Assembly (NCBI GenBank): GCA_029987115.1
Contig: DALTWK010000002.1
Span: 57,856 to 121,855 of the forward strand
Direction: 5' to 3'
From: Methanocorpusculum sp.
Lineage (GTDB): Archaea > Halobacteriota > Methanomicrobia > Methanomicrobiales > Methanocorpusculaceae
Length of the DNA stretch: 64,000 nt
This document shows positions 1-8,675 of this stretch, in pieces. The position numbers and the translations under genes are program-made. The first letter of the stretch is position 1. Every line of letters begins with the position of its first letter. The notes beneath the pieces are model-generated. The model was not told the DNA's origin and did no database searches. It saw only the letters and a program-made list of their open reading frames with translations.

Positions 1-2
1 CA

Positions 3-713
3 TCCTCAGTGCAGGAAATGTTCGACCTCACAGTCAAAGCATTCAACCTTGCAGACCGGTACCGGACGCCGGTCTTCCTTATGGCTGATGAAACCATCGG
101 ACATATGCGGGAAAAAATTACCCTCCGCAGCGAAGTACCTATCATCCCTAGAAGAGAGCTGCAGAATGGAGAACTTCCCTGCGCACCGGACGAAAATGGA
201 GTCCCTGGATTTGGAACGTTTGGAAACGGCCACAATATCCATATCACCGGTCTGACCCACAACGAAAAGGGATATCCAGCAACCGATTCCGCCGACCTGC
301 ATGCGGCAATGGTTCGCCGCCAGATGGATAAAATCGAACAGCACCGCGAAGAACTGACCGATGTCGACATCGTAAATCCGGATGCGGAAATTGTCTTCAT
401 CTCCTACGGAGCCCCAACCCGTACTGTCCGTCAACTCAACGCCGATGAAGGAAACATCTATGGCCATCTGAATCTCCGCTGCGTCTGGCCATTCCCGAAC
501 CACGTCCTGAAAGAGTTCACCAATGCAAAAGTCTTCATTATCCCGGAAATGAACACAGGACAGATTGCCAAGGAGATCCGTCAGTATACAAATGTCCCGC
601 TGGTCACAGCCGGCAAACTCGGCGGAGCACTCCATACAACCGAAGAACTGAAGAAAGCTGTTGATGTGGCAAAAGGAAAACTAACCCAACCGGTAACGGA
701 GGTACGTTTATGA
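3..713 (+). CDS. korA: 2-oxoglutarate:ferredoxin oxidoreductase, alpha subunit (partial, 5' end outside window)
   Basis: The reading frame is open from the left edge of the window, so this is the C-terminal two thirds of the gene. The translated part carries FGTFGNGHNIHITGLTHNEKG and a long C-terminal region ending EVRL, as in the alpha chain of the 2-oxoacid:ferredoxin oxidoreductases. With KorB and KorC it would convert succinyl-CoA, CO2 and reduced ferredoxin into 2-oxoglutarate, or the reverse. Its stop overlaps the korB start (ATGA), so the subunits are probably translationally coupled. The four-subunit enzyme also needs a small ferredoxin-like KorD, which would be expected just upstream and is not visible. 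Assignment to 2-oxoglutarate rather than another oxoacid rests on the adjacent sucCD. Confidence 0.9.
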   Translation, partial: SSVQEMFDLTVKAFNLADRYRTPVFLMADETIGHMREKITLRSEVPIIPRRELQNGELPCAPDENGVPGFGTFGNGHNIHITGLTHNEKGYPATDSADLHAAMVRRQMDKIEQHREELTDVDIVNPDAEIVFISYGAPTRTVRQLNADEGNIYGHLNLRCVWPFPNHVLKEFTNAKVFIIPEMNTGQIAKEIRQYTNVPLVTAGKLGGALHTTEELKKAVDVAKGKLTQPVTEVRL

Positions 714-1492
714 ATCTGGAAGACTGGTACCGCCAGGACCGCCTTCCGCACATCTACTGTGCAGGATGCGGAAACGGAACAGTAATCAACTGTACCCTTC
801 GTGCCGCTCAGGAAGTCGGACTTACCCTGGAAAACACCACGTTTGTTTCCGGCATCGGATGTTCATCACGTGCCGGAGGATACACAGCAGCTGATTCCCT
901 TCACACAACCCATGGCCGTGCACTCGCATTTGCAACCGGTGTGAAACTGGCAAAACCGAAGCAGCATGTAATTGTCTTCACCGGAGACGGCGACTGTTCT
1001 GCGATTGGAGGAAACCATTTCATTCATGCCTGCAGAAGAAACATCGATCTGACCGTCATCTGCATCAATAATACCATCTACGGCATGACCGGCGGTCAGG
1101 GAAGTCCATGCACACCGAAAGGAGCAATCTCAACCACTACTCCCTATGGAATGCAGGAACAGCCGTTCGACCTCTGCAGTCTTGCCGCAGCAGCAGGTGC
1201 AAACTATGTTGCCCGCTGGACATCATATCACGTTAAACAGCTGACCAAAGCAATTCAGGTCGGTCTGGAAACGCCTGGTCTGTCTTTTATCGAGGTACGT
1301 GCCCAGTGCCCGACGGCATTCGGCAGCAAGAACAAGATGAAACTGGTTACGCAGATGACTGACTTCTACCGGGAAAACGCCGTTCTGAAACAGAAAGTAG
1401 ATGCCGGACAGGAACTTACCGGAAGCCAGTTTATTGTCGGCGAGTTTGTCAGACGAAACAACCCGGCACTTGGTGTGGAGGTAAAGAAATGA
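710..1492 (+). CDS. korB: 2-oxoglutarate:ferredoxin oxidoreductase, beta (TPP-binding) subunit
   Basis: This 260-residue chain is the thiamine pyrophosphate subunit of the oxidoreductase. The TPP/Mg motif is visible as GDGDCSAIGG near residues 96-105 followed by NNTIYGMTGGQ near 121-131, and an early CAGCGNG supplies cysteines typical of the cluster-binding N-terminus. The length is normal for KorB of methanogens. The ATG overlaps the korA stop by four bases and the stop overlaps korC in the same way. The protein is cytoplasmic and catalyses decarboxylation or carboxylation at the TPP carbanion. No oddities are seen; pyruvate- or isovalerate-type enzymes are less likely because sucC and sucD follow directly. 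Confidence 0.95.
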   Translation: MNLEDWYRQDRLPHIYCAGCGNGTVINCTLRAAQEVGLTLENTTFVSGIGCSSRAGGYTAADSLHTTHGRALAFATGVKLAKPKQHVIVFTGDGDCSAIGGNHFIHACRRNIDLTVICINNTIYGMTGGQGSPCTPKGAISTTTPYGMQEQPFDLCSLAAAAGANYVARWTSYHVKQLTKAIQVGLETPGLSFIEVRAQCPTAFGSKNKMKLVTQMTDFYRENAVLKQKVDAGQELTGSQFIVGEFVRRNNPALGVEVKK

Positions 1493-2022
1493 GACATGAA
1501 ATCAGATTCTCCGGTCTTGGCGGTCAGGGAATTATTACTGCAGCAGTCATTCTCGGACGGGCAGCTGCGCTCTATGCAGGAAAAGAAGTCGTCCAATCAC
1601 AGAGTTACGGTCCGGAAGCCCGCGGAGGAGCATCGGCATCTGCAGTCATCATTTCTGATGAACCTATTCACTATCCGAAAGTTACCGAACCGGAAACCTA
1701 TGTGATTATGTCCCAGGCAGCCTATGACAAGTACGGCGTTTCCGCTCACGGAGACAATCTCATGCTGATTGATCCAGGATATGTGACATCACGTCCGGAC
1801 TGCCGCTATTTCGAGGTTCCGGCAACGTCAGAGGCGAAAAAACAGCTCGGAAAACCGGTTTTCGCGAATGTAGTCATGCTCGGAGCACTGCTCGAAGCAA
1901 CCGGAGTAGTTTCGTACGATGCACTTGAACATGCCGTACTGGACAGCGTTCCGAAAGGTACCGAAGAAAAGAACAAGCAGGCTCTCGAAATTGGACGCGA
2001 GCTGGTGAGGAGACAGCTATGA
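1489..2022 (+). CDS. korC: 2-oxoglutarate:ferredoxin oxidoreductase, gamma subunit
   Basis: A 177-residue protein of the POR/KOR gamma family. It begins MRHEIRFSGLGGQGIITAA, with the glycine-rich segment of the family, and contains QSYGPEARGG, the usual gamma signature, around residues 38-47. It is the CoA-binding/structural subunit of the heterotetramer. The start codon lies in an ATGA overlap with korB and a GAGG ribosome-binding site is present inside the end of korB (GTGGAGGTAAAG). The stop overlaps sucC. Length and motifs are ordinary. Confidence 0.93.
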   Translation: MRHEIRFSGLGGQGIITAAVILGRAAALYAGKEVVQSQSYGPEARGGASASAVIISDEPIHYPKVTEPETYVIMSQAAYDKYGVSAHGDNLMLIDPGYVTSRPDCRYFEVPATSEAKKQLGKPVFANVVMLGALLEATGVVSYDALEHAVLDSVPKGTEEKNKQALEIGRELVRRQL

Positions 2023-3104
2023 AATTCCGTGAATATGAAGCAAAACAATTCTTCCGGGAAGCAGGAATCCCGGTTCCGAACAGTGTACTGATTACCAAAG
2101 TCGAAGAAGCGAAACCCGCTCTGAAAAACGTTGCTGAAAAAGTTGTCCTGAAAGCACAGGTCGACGTCGGCGGCAGAGGAAAAGCCGGGGGCATTCTTCC
2201 GGCTTCAGAAGAAACCGTCGAAGCAACTGCAAAGGAACTTTTCGGAAAACTCATTAAAGGTCTTGCAGTTGAAAAGATTCTTGTCGAGGAAGCACTTTCC
2301 ATCCAGCATGAATACTACATCAGTATTACCATTGACCGGTCCCGCAAACGCCCGGTCATTCTCTTCTCGGAAGAAGGAGGGGTCGAAATCGAGACACTTG
2401 CCAAAGAACGTCCTGAAGCCCTCAAGCGTGTGTACGTAGACCCGTCCTTCACCACCCTTCCGGATTTCGTTGTCAGAAATGTCATCGGAACAGCACCAAA
2501 GGAGATTGGTGCAGTCCTGAAGAGACTCTACCAGGTCTTTGTTGAAAAGGATGCAATCCTTGTAGAAATTAACCCGCTGGTTATGACGGAAAAAGGCATC
2601 ATTGCTGCTGACGGCAAAGTCATCATCGATGATAATGCATTGACACGCCAGGGAATCTCCGAGAACCGCGATTTGACCGAGCGTGAAAAAGAAGCGGAAA
2701 AACACGGATTCTCCTATGTCGAGCTTGACGGAAACATCGGGGTTATCGGAAATGGTGCCGGTCTCACTATGGCAACTCTGGATATTATTGCTCACTACCA
2801 GGGTAAAGCCGCAAACTTCCTGGATGTCGGCGGCGGTGCGGATGCCGAACGTGTCTGTCATGCAGTAAAACTCGTAGCTTCCATGCCAGGTGTCAAAGTA
2901 ATTGTCGTCAATCTCCTCGGCGGCATCACCCGATGCGATGAAGTAGCTAAAGGAATAATTGCCGCTGACGTTCCGCAGAAGATTATTGTCAGAATGGCAG
3001 GAACAAACGAAGCGGAGGGCAGAGTACTGCTTGAATCCCGCAACTACACGATGCTCACCACGATGGATGAAGCGATTCGTGCCGCAGTGGAGGTAAGCCA
3101 ATGA
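2019..3104 (+). CDS. sucC: Succinyl-CoA ligase (ADP-forming), beta subunit
   Basis: The 361-residue product is an ATP-grasp subunit of succinyl-CoA synthetase: it starts MKFREYEAKQFFREAGIPVP, has the nucleotide-binding loop KAQVDVGGRGKAGG near residues 45-58, VEINPL near 188-193, and the C-terminal CoA-ligase fold with GNGAGL and NLLGGITRCD. With SucD it links ATP hydrolysis to formation of succinyl-CoA from succinate. Placed between korABC and sucD, it would feed succinyl-CoA to reductive 2-oxoglutarate synthesis, as expected of the incomplete reductive TCA pathway in Methanomicrobiales. It is joined to both neighbours by ATGA overlaps and shows no missing motif. Confidence 0.95.
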   Translation: MKFREYEAKQFFREAGIPVPNSVLITKVEEAKPALKNVAEKVVLKAQVDVGGRGKAGGILPASEETVEATAKELFGKLIKGLAVEKILVEEALSIQHEYYISITIDRSRKRPVILFSEEGGVEIETLAKERPEALKRVYVDPSFTTLPDFVVRNVIGTAPKEIGAVLKRLYQVFVEKDAILVEINPLVMTEKGIIAADGKVIIDDNALTRQGISENRDLTEREKEAEKHGFSYVELDGNIGVIGNGAGLTMATLDIIAHYQGKAANFLDVGGGADAERVCHAVKLVASMPGVKVIVVNLLGGITRCDEVAKGIIAADVPQKIIVRMAGTNEAEGRVLLESRNYTMLTTMDEAIRAAVEVSQ

Positions 3105-3976
3105 TTTACGCAGACAAGGAAACCGAAGTTCTGGTACAGGGTGCAACCGGATCCCAGGGAAGATTCCACATTAATCTGATGAACGAATATGCCCGCAAAG
3201 TCGGCGGGGCAGGTGTTGTGGCTGGAATGACCCCAGGAAAAGGCGGTCAGGATGTCTTCGGAGTTCCCGTCTACAACACCGTTGCAGATGCAGTTGACAA
3301 GCACAATATCGGTGCAACTGTTATCTTTGTTCCAGGCGCCGGATGCGGTGACGCCATCATGGAAGCGGCAGATGCAGGCATTCCGACAATTGTCACCATC
3401 ACCGAACATATCCCGGTTCACGATGTTATGCGGGCAATCTCCTACGCAGACAAATGCGGTTCCAAAGTCATCGGACCAAACTGCCCGGGAATGATGATTC
3501 CAGAAGAGTGCAAACTCGGTATCATCCCGGCAAACCTCTGCATGAAAGGAAATGTCGGTGTTGTTTCCCGTAGCGGAACGCTGACCTATCAGGTCATTCA
3601 GGAACTTACTGATGCCGGACTCGGCCAGTCAGGTATTGTCGGTATCGGCGGCGATGCTGTCATCGGACAGACATTCTCCAATGTCATCGATACGTTCAAG
3701 GAAAGCGGTACAACCGACAGCGTTGTTCTTATCGGTGAAGTCGGAGGAAACCTTGAGATTGAAGGAGCCCTTCGTGCACGCGAACTCGGTCTTCCAGTCG
3801 TTGCCTACATTGCAGGGGTTTCTGCACCGAAAGAGAAACGCATGGGTCACGCAGGAGCGATTGTTGAAGGAGGAGAAGGAGATGCAGCATCCAAGATTGA
3901 ACGTCTGCGTTCCCTGGGCATTCCAACGGCAACACGGCCGTCTGAAATTCCTGCCCTTATGAAGGAGTGCATATGA
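3101..3976 (+). CDS. sucD: Succinyl-CoA ligase (ADP-forming), alpha subunit
   Basis: A 291-residue alpha subunit. The CoA-binding Rossmann start VQGATGSQGRFH, the GPNCPGM segment and the phosphohistidine motif MGHAGAIVEGG near residues 247-257 are all present, so the enzyme should be phosphorylated on that histidine during catalysis. A GGAGG sequence precedes the start inside sucC (GTGGAGGTAAGCC). The length is standard. The gene ends in an ATGA overlap with the diadenylate cyclase gene, extending the kor-suc transcription unit. Confidence 0.96.
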   Translation: MIYADKETEVLVQGATGSQGRFHINLMNEYARKVGGAGVVAGMTPGKGGQDVFGVPVYNTVADAVDKHNIGATVIFVPGAGCGDAIMEAADAGIPTIVTITEHIPVHDVMRAISYADKCGSKVIGPNCPGMMIPEECKLGIIPANLCMKGNVGVVSRSGTLTYQVIQELTDAGLGQSGIVGIGGDAVIGQTFSNVIDTFKESGTTDSVVLIGEVGGNLEIEGALRARELGLPVVAYIAGVSAPKEKRMGHAGAIVEGGEGDAASKIERLRSLGIPTATRPSEIPALMKECI

Positions 3977-4779
3977 GCGAAAAGAACTGCATCCTGCTGG
4001 AAGCAGCCGACGTCCTGGCCGAGGAAGTTGATGCAGTCTCAATCATCTCATTTCTCCCGAAAGAAGAAGGATTAAAACTGAAAACACCGGTCATTAATGT
4101 ACTGGATATCAATCCGGAACTGATTCGCGAGCATTCCATGCTTGCACTGATGGATTACTGTTCCAGCCACGTTGTTGATGCCGTTGTTCAGTACCGCATC
4201 CTGACAAAAAAAGACAGTGGAACCGTTATTGCCGTCTTCCCGTATGCAATGCTTATCTATGATCTTGATAACACCAACGACACCTACAATGTGGATGAAT
4301 TTAGAGATATCGTTGACCCGGGAGTCATCCACACAATCTTAAGAATTGCACTGGAGATTGCACATGACGGGCGAGAAGGCAGAGCCGTCGGCACCGCATT
4401 TATCATCGGCGATATTGATGAACTGAAACGGTGGTCTCATCAGGGTGTGCTGAACCCATATGAAGGACATCCTGCAGAAGTCCGCGATTTAATGAACGAA
4501 GATAACTGGGAGAGCGTCAAAGAATTCTCCCAGCTGGACGGTGTCTTCCTGGTTAATCAAAATGGCGTTGTTGCCTGTTCCGGTCGGTATCTCGATGCAG
4601 ACAGTCGTGATGTGAATCTGCAGAGCGGACTCGGCGGCCGTCACCTTGCTGTTGCCGCAATAACCAAAGTAACAAAATCCGTTGGAATTGTTGTTTCTGA
4701 ATCCGGCGGAGTTGTTCGTATCTTCGTCAACGGTAAAATCATAACCCACATCAGAACAGACCTTCGTCTGATCTTCTGA
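3973..4779 (+). CDS. dacZ: Diadenylate cyclase, archaeal DacZ type
   Basis: I chose ATG 3973 over GTG 3967 because AAGGAG (3962-3967) is correctly spaced and the ATG overlaps the sucD stop. The 268-residue product has an N-terminal alpha/beta domain of unknown role and a C-terminal DAC (DisA_N) domain: LDGVFLV near residue 188, GLGGRHLAVAAITKVT near 218 and IVVSESGGVVRIF near 236. These match the nucleotide-binding motifs of enzymes that join two ATP into c-di-AMP, the messenger of archaeal osmotic and potassium control. The usual DGA and RHR motifs are DGV and RHL here. It is soluble with no membrane segment. Its place as last gene behind kor-suc is the unusual feature. Confidence 0.85.
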   Translation: MSEKNCILLEAADVLAEEVDAVSIISFLPKEEGLKLKTPVINVLDINPELIREHSMLALMDYCSSHVVDAVVQYRILTKKDSGTVIAVFPYAMLIYDLDNTNDTYNVDEFRDIVDPGVIHTILRIALEIAHDGREGRAVGTAFIIGDIDELKRWSHQGVLNPYEGHPAEVRDLMNEDNWESVKEFSQLDGVFLVNQNGVVACSGRYLDADSRDVNLQSGLGGRHLAVAAITKVTKSVGIVVSESGGVVRIFVNGKIITHIRTDLRLIF

Positions 4780-4793
4780 TACTCTTTTTTTAC
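4779..4793. terminator. T-rich convergent terminator region
   Basis: A run of seven T follows the dacZ stop (ATACTCTTTTTTTAC) in the short gap to the convergent MFS gene. Oligo-T tracts alone terminate transcription in euryarchaea, so this probably ends the kor-suc-dacZ transcript. No strong hairpin is visible. Confidence 0.5.
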
Positions 4794-5971
4794 TCAACTA
4801 ATCTCTTCTTTTTCGCAATACGAAACGGATACGGAAGAACTATGCACAGAACAAATGCTATGGCAAGAATGAAGAAGAGCGACTGCAGTGCAAACGGCAA
4901 CGTGAAATAATCTGCAAGGAGACCGAGAAATATCATCGCAACTGCAGAGATGCCGTTCGGAAGACCGGTTATAACACCGGAGGCAAAACCAACTGCACCG
5001 GGCATATATTCCTGGATAATGGCAATTTCAACAGAGGCGGAAGCCATCAGGAAGAACCCGGACAAAATCAGGAATATGACCGAGAGAACACCGGTAAACA
5101 GGAAAATACATCCATAGCAGAGCGCCGCCAGCAAATACACGCCGATAAGAATCTCTTTTCTCCCCAGTTTATCCGAGAGCGGTCCGACCAGCATGGTTCC
5201 AAACATCGCCGCAAACAGCATGGCTGTTACGATACTGGTCGCCACAACATAATCAATTCCGACGAAATCCGTGAGATAAATGGCAGCAAACATCAGAAGT
5301 CCGTCGTAAACGATGAATCGGAACGAGTTGATGATGATAAGCAATGACACTCGTCCCCATTTCGTCTTTTCTTTGATAACCGGCTTTTTCTTAACCTCAT
5401 TGGAAGCGTACGGTTTCTGCGGGAGTTTTTTGATTGCAATTGCAACAACAACCGCCGGAATAACCAAAAGAATGAGTGCCGGAAATCCTCCCCAGGCATA
5501 CAGAAATCCTGCTGCAATTGGAGCTGCCGCATAACCGAAGGAACCGCCTATGGAAAAAATTGAAAGAAGTGTTCCCCGGTTGCTATCTTTGGATATCTGA
5601 TTCACTTGCATGTATGCATTCGGGTGGAACAGCGAGTTGCCGAAACCAGAGACGATGGCAAGAATGAACAGAACCCAGTAATTCTGAGTAACACCGTACA
5701 GAGCAATGGCAATACCGGTTAGAATAATGGTCCAGGAAAGCCCGGGAGTCAATTTGTTTTTATCCGCCCAGTAACCGGCAAGCGGTTCAAAAACCGCCAT
5801 CGCGAGCATGACAAGTGTAAAAAGACAGCTTGTCATGAGATACGACGTAATTCCCTGTTCCTGAAAAATCGGAATCAGAGCAGGAAGAAGTGCAGGAATG
5901 ACCGGAAGATAAAAGTCCGCCGCTCCGTGCCCAACAGCGAGTCCCAATATCCGTTTTGCCGTATCGTTCAT
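4790..5971 (-). CDS. MFS transporter, fosmidomycin-resistance (Fsr)-like family
   Basis: A very hydrophobic protein of about 394 residues with roughly twelve membrane segments. The N-terminus MNDTAKRILGLAVGHGAADF followed by YLPVIPALLPALIP resembles the fosmidomycin-resistance branch of the major facilitator superfamily, and GPLSDKLGRKE in the middle is the usual loop motif between transmembrane helices. I chose the second of two tandem ATGs (5971) since GAGGTG at 5976-5981 is best spaced for it; 5974 and a TTG at 5983 are alternatives. It stands alone between convergent dacZ and a divergent surface protein. The substrate cannot be read from the sequence. Confidence 0.85.
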   Translation of the reverse strand: MNDTAKRILGLAVGHGAADFYLPVIPALLPALIPIFQEQGITSYLMTSCLFTLVMLAMAVFEPLAGYWADKNKLTPGLSWTIILTGIAIALYGVTQNYWVLFILAIVSGFGNSLFHPNAYMQVNQISKDSNRGTLLSIFSIGGSFGYAAAPIAAGFLYAWGGFPALILLVIPAVVVAIAIKKLPQKPYASNEVKKKPVIKEKTKWGRVSLLIIINSFRFIVYDGLLMFAAIYLTDFVGIDYVVATSIVTAMLFAAMFGTMLVGPLSDKLGRKEILIGVYLLAALCYGCIFLFTGVLSVIFLILSGFFLMASASVEIAIIQEYMPGAVGFASGVITGLPNGISAVAMIFLGLLADYFTLPFALQSLFFILAIAFVLCIVLPYPFRIAKKKRLVE

Positions 5972-6074
5972 CATACACCTCAAATTTCAGTTCATTATCT
6001 GTTCTTCGTATGATTATAGATTATCATACTCTCCCTATTCAACGGGATATATATGGGATGGGGAACAGATATTA

Positions 6075-6082
6075 TTTATATC
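6075..6082 (+). promoter_or_regulatory. TATA box of surface protein gene
   Basis: TTTATATC lies about 45 nt before the ATG at 6125, in an AT-rich stretch between divergent genes. This predicts a transcript start near 6105 and a short leader without a clear Shine-Dalgarno sequence. Confidence 0.5.
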
Positions 6083-6124
6083 TTGGATGGTATCCATCTG
6101 GAAGATTATTCGAGTTGATATACT

Positions 6125-7360
6125 ATGGAAAAAACAAAATTCGTGAAATCTCTTATTACAGGGGTTCTTGTCCTTCTGACCGTTGCTGTCCTTGCAGCAG
6201 CTCCGGCAGCAGCTGCAGATACCGTAGCATCCTCTGTTGACTGGGAGAACTTCGTTATCAAGCAGGGTGATAACCACGGTGATGTGGATATTATTCTTTC
6301 TGCAGATATTACACTGGACAACGCCCTTGTTGCAGAAGACAAATATCTGAAGAATGTGAAAATCAACGGAAATGGCCACAAGATTACGCTGAAGATGAAT
6401 GAAACAGCTGCCGACAATGTCGCTTTAATAGGCTGTGTTGAAAACGGAAATGTTGAAATATCGAATCTCACCGTTGAAGGCGCTGTTGTCATGAAGGATC
6501 TTGCAGGAAAGAACCGTGCCGCAGCTCTCATTGCCTACGCTAAAGGAGGAAACTACACCTTCACCAATGTTAACATTGAAGGTATGAAAATCGTTTCCGG
6601 CGGTTCTGTCGGCGGATTCATCGGTTATGCAACGAAAGGAGCAGTCATCAGCATCAACAGCTGTACGGTGAACAAATCCCTTATCAAAGCCTCGGCAAAC
6701 TACTACAGCGGAGGATATATCGGATGTGCGGAAGACGGTTGCGAAATTACCATTCTTAAATCTGCACTAACCAACTCATGGATACGTGCAGAGAAAGTAG
6801 CAGCAGGAGGATTTGTCGGATGTTCCGCAGGAGAACTGCTGAATGTATCCGGCTGTACAGTTGCCGATTCTGAAATCTACGGAGCATTCGGTCAAACCGG
6901 TGGTATCGTTGGTTTCATGAACTCCAATCTGAACGTGGAATATGTCGGTATTTACAACTCGACAATTCTGACAACTGCAGCACCGGCTCTTACAGCAGGA
7001 GCAAGCTACCGCAGTGCCGAAACCATCAAATTCATCGGTGTCGGCGGTCTTGTCGGTGAAAAGAACGGAGACCAATACACACTTACAGCAACAGAGACAT
7101 CAATCGAAAGTACCACCATTGCCTCCAACCGTGAAATTGTTAATTACATCGTCGGGTACCCGAATCTCGGTTCCATGAACGGTGTCAGTGTTTCTGCAGA
7201 CACAAAACTGATGCCTGAGATTTCTGCGGAACTGAACCCGGATCTCTACGAAGGAAAGACAGTTCCGGTAGTAGTTAACACACCATTCCCGCTTATCGGT
7301 CTTCTTGCAGGTCTTGGAATTGCAGGTCTCCTCATTGCAAGAAAGAGAAAAACCGAATAA
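6125..7360 (+). CDS. Secreted surface protein with GLUG-like repeats and C-terminal anchor
   Basis: The 411-residue product starts with a signal peptide (KFVKSLITGVLVLLTVAVLAAA, cut probably after AAA near residue 31). The body is a right-handed beta-helix type sequence with at least five GLUG-like repeats: GGFIGYATKG, GGYIGCAEDG, GGFVGCSAGE, GGIVGFMNSN and GGLVGEKNGD. The C-terminus has NTPFPLIG, a hydrophobic stretch and the basic tail ARKRKTE, the three-part layout of archaeosortase-processed proteins, although the motif is not a textbook PGF or PEF. It is therefore probably exported and fixed in the cell envelope. The ligand or partner is unknown, and no archaeosortase gene lies in the window. 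Confidence 0.75.
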   Translation: MEKTKFVKSLITGVLVLLTVAVLAAAPAAAADTVASSVDWENFVIKQGDNHGDVDIILSADITLDNALVAEDKYLKNVKINGNGHKITLKMNETAADNVALIGCVENGNVEISNLTVEGAVVMKDLAGKNRAAALIAYAKGGNYTFTNVNIEGMKIVSGGSVGGFIGYATKGAVISINSCTVNKSLIKASANYYSGGYIGCAEDGCEITILKSALTNSWIRAEKVAAGGFVGCSAGELLNVSGCTVADSEIYGAFGQTGGIVGFMNSNLNVEYVGIYNSTILTTAAPALTAGASYRSAETIKFIGVGGLVGEKNGDQYTLTATETSIESTTIASNREIVNYIVGYPNLGSMNGVSVSADTKLMPEISAELNPDLYEGKTVPVVVNTPFPLIGLLAGLGIAGLLIARKRKTE

Positions 7361-7376
7361 TCTTCTTTTTTTTACT
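7360..7376. terminator. Oligo-T terminator between convergent genes
   Basis: After the surface protein stop there is TCTTCTTTTTTTTACT, followed by a run of A that reads as T on the opposite strand. It could end transcription from both sides before the pmbA stop at 7392. Confidence 0.45.
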
Positions 7377-7391
7377 AATTTAAAAAAAAGT

Positions 7392-8675
7392 TCAGATGAC
7401 CTGAAGGTCACTGATTCTCATCATCGGGACAAGGGCTCCCTGCATTGCTTTTACCTCAGAGGAAATCAGGATGTCACCGTTCAGTATGTCAAAGATATTG
7501 CCGGCAATCATCGCCTTCTTGACAGGTTCCTTGAAAGTTCCCCCATCGGCCAGGAATGCATTGGCAACCTCGACTGAAAACTCCCCAGTCAATGGATTTG
7601 CAGTGTGGGCTCCAATAACTTCTTTGATGTACATACACGGTTTCCCGAGAACATCTCCTTTCGGTGCATCAACTGTCAAACAGTGCGGACCGATAATTGT
7701 TGTACCATTTGCCGCACGGTGAGCGTGTCCGGTGTTTTTCGAGCCTGTTTGAGCAGCGGTCTTTGCATCATACAGGAAGGTTTGAAGAACACCGTCTTTG
7801 ACAATATCAAGGGCCTTGGAAGGTGTCCCTTCGCTGTCGAATCTTCGCCATGCATCTCCCGCAGGATTCTGCGGTTCATCACGGATAGTAATCTTCGGAC
7901 TGGTAACGGTCTCATTCAGTTTTCCAGCATAAATCGACTGACCGGTCATGACATTTTTCCCGTTTACTGCTTCAGTGAAAAGTTCTAAGACCAGCGAGTC
8001 AACAACATCCTCTGAAAATACCACATCATACTTTCCCGAATCGATGGTTTTTCCATTACGGGAAGCGGTGGCAAAGTATGTAGTATGTTCCCCAATTGCT
8101 TCAGGATTAATGCGATTAGTAAATGGAGATGAATCATTGTCATAACCGGTTGACCCTTCGCAGATAGCATCCATACCAAGAGATATGTCGGTAAACTTCC
8201 GTTCCAGATAGACACCGTTCGTGTTAGCAAGAACCGACGATCCTTTGGTAAGTGTTACGCCGCCAGTTACTACACGTGCCTCTTTATACTTTTCCGCACC
8301 CGCATTCATACGCTGCAGATATTCCATTGCAGTCTCCGGCGTTATCTCAAGATTTGCATCAACCGGATCCTTTCCTGCAGGAATCTCAGATTTCTGCGTG
8401 AAACCGTTCCAGTTCGGAATGACATCAGCAAGGTTTGCGGAGCTGACGGCCGAACGGAGACAGGAATCAAGCTTTGTCGGGTCAGATGTTGCGGATACTC
8501 CCATCTTTCCATTTTTAACAACACGTATGTAGATATTCTGTCCGCTGTGTTCAAAGACGGAAGAAACCGCCATCTCACGCTGCTCAACGGCAAGATCGTC
8601 GTATCCTGCAACAAAGATTTCCACTTCATCGGCAAGTTTCTGTCCGCGGGAAAGGACAGCATCAATATCAATCAT
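7392..8675 (-). CDS. pmbA: TldD/PmbA family protein, PmbA (TldE) subunit
   Basis: This 427-residue protein starts at ATG 8675, supported by AGGAGG at 8685-8690 and by the ATGA overlap with the stop of the upstream tldD. It lacks the HEXXXH zinc motif that its neighbour has, which is the known asymmetry of TldD/TldE pairs; TldE is the non-catalytic partner of a heterodimeric metallopeptidase that degrades unfolded or modified peptides. Family signatures include the C-terminal GEFSVEVANAFLADGG and MIAGNIFDILN. The pair is common in methanogens, where its physiological substrate is not established. A longer reading frame upstream to 8759 overlaps tldD and is not needed. Confidence 0.9.
   Translation of the reverse strand: MIDIDAVLSRGQKLADEVEIFVAGYDDLAVEQREMAVSSVFEHSGQNIYIRVVKNGKMGVSATSDPTKLDSCLRSAVSSANLADVIPNWNGFTQKSEIPAGKDPVDANLEITPETAMEYLQRMNAGAEKYKEARVVTGGVTLTKGSSVLANTNGVYLERKFTDISLGMDAICEGSTGYDNDSSPFTNRINPEAIGEHTTYFATASRNGKTIDSGKYDVVFSEDVVDSLVLELFTEAVNGKNVMTGQSIYAGKLNETVTSPKITIRDEPQNPAGDAWRRFDSEGTPSKALDIVKDGVLQTFLYDAKTAAQTGSKNTGHAHRAANGTTIIGPHCLTVDAPKGDVLGKPCMYIKEVIGAHTANPLTGEFSVEVANAFLADGGTFKEPVKKAMIAGNIFDILNGDILISSEVKAMQGALVPMMRISDLQVI

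Noticed and set aside
6..635. 209-codon open frame on the minus strand across korA
   Set aside because: It is fully antisense to a clear KorA sequence, shows no family features, and results from codon bias of the real gene.
2205..3146. 313-codon minus-strand frame across sucC
   Set aside because: Antisense shadow of sucC and the start of sucD; cysteine- and histidine-rich composition without any motif.
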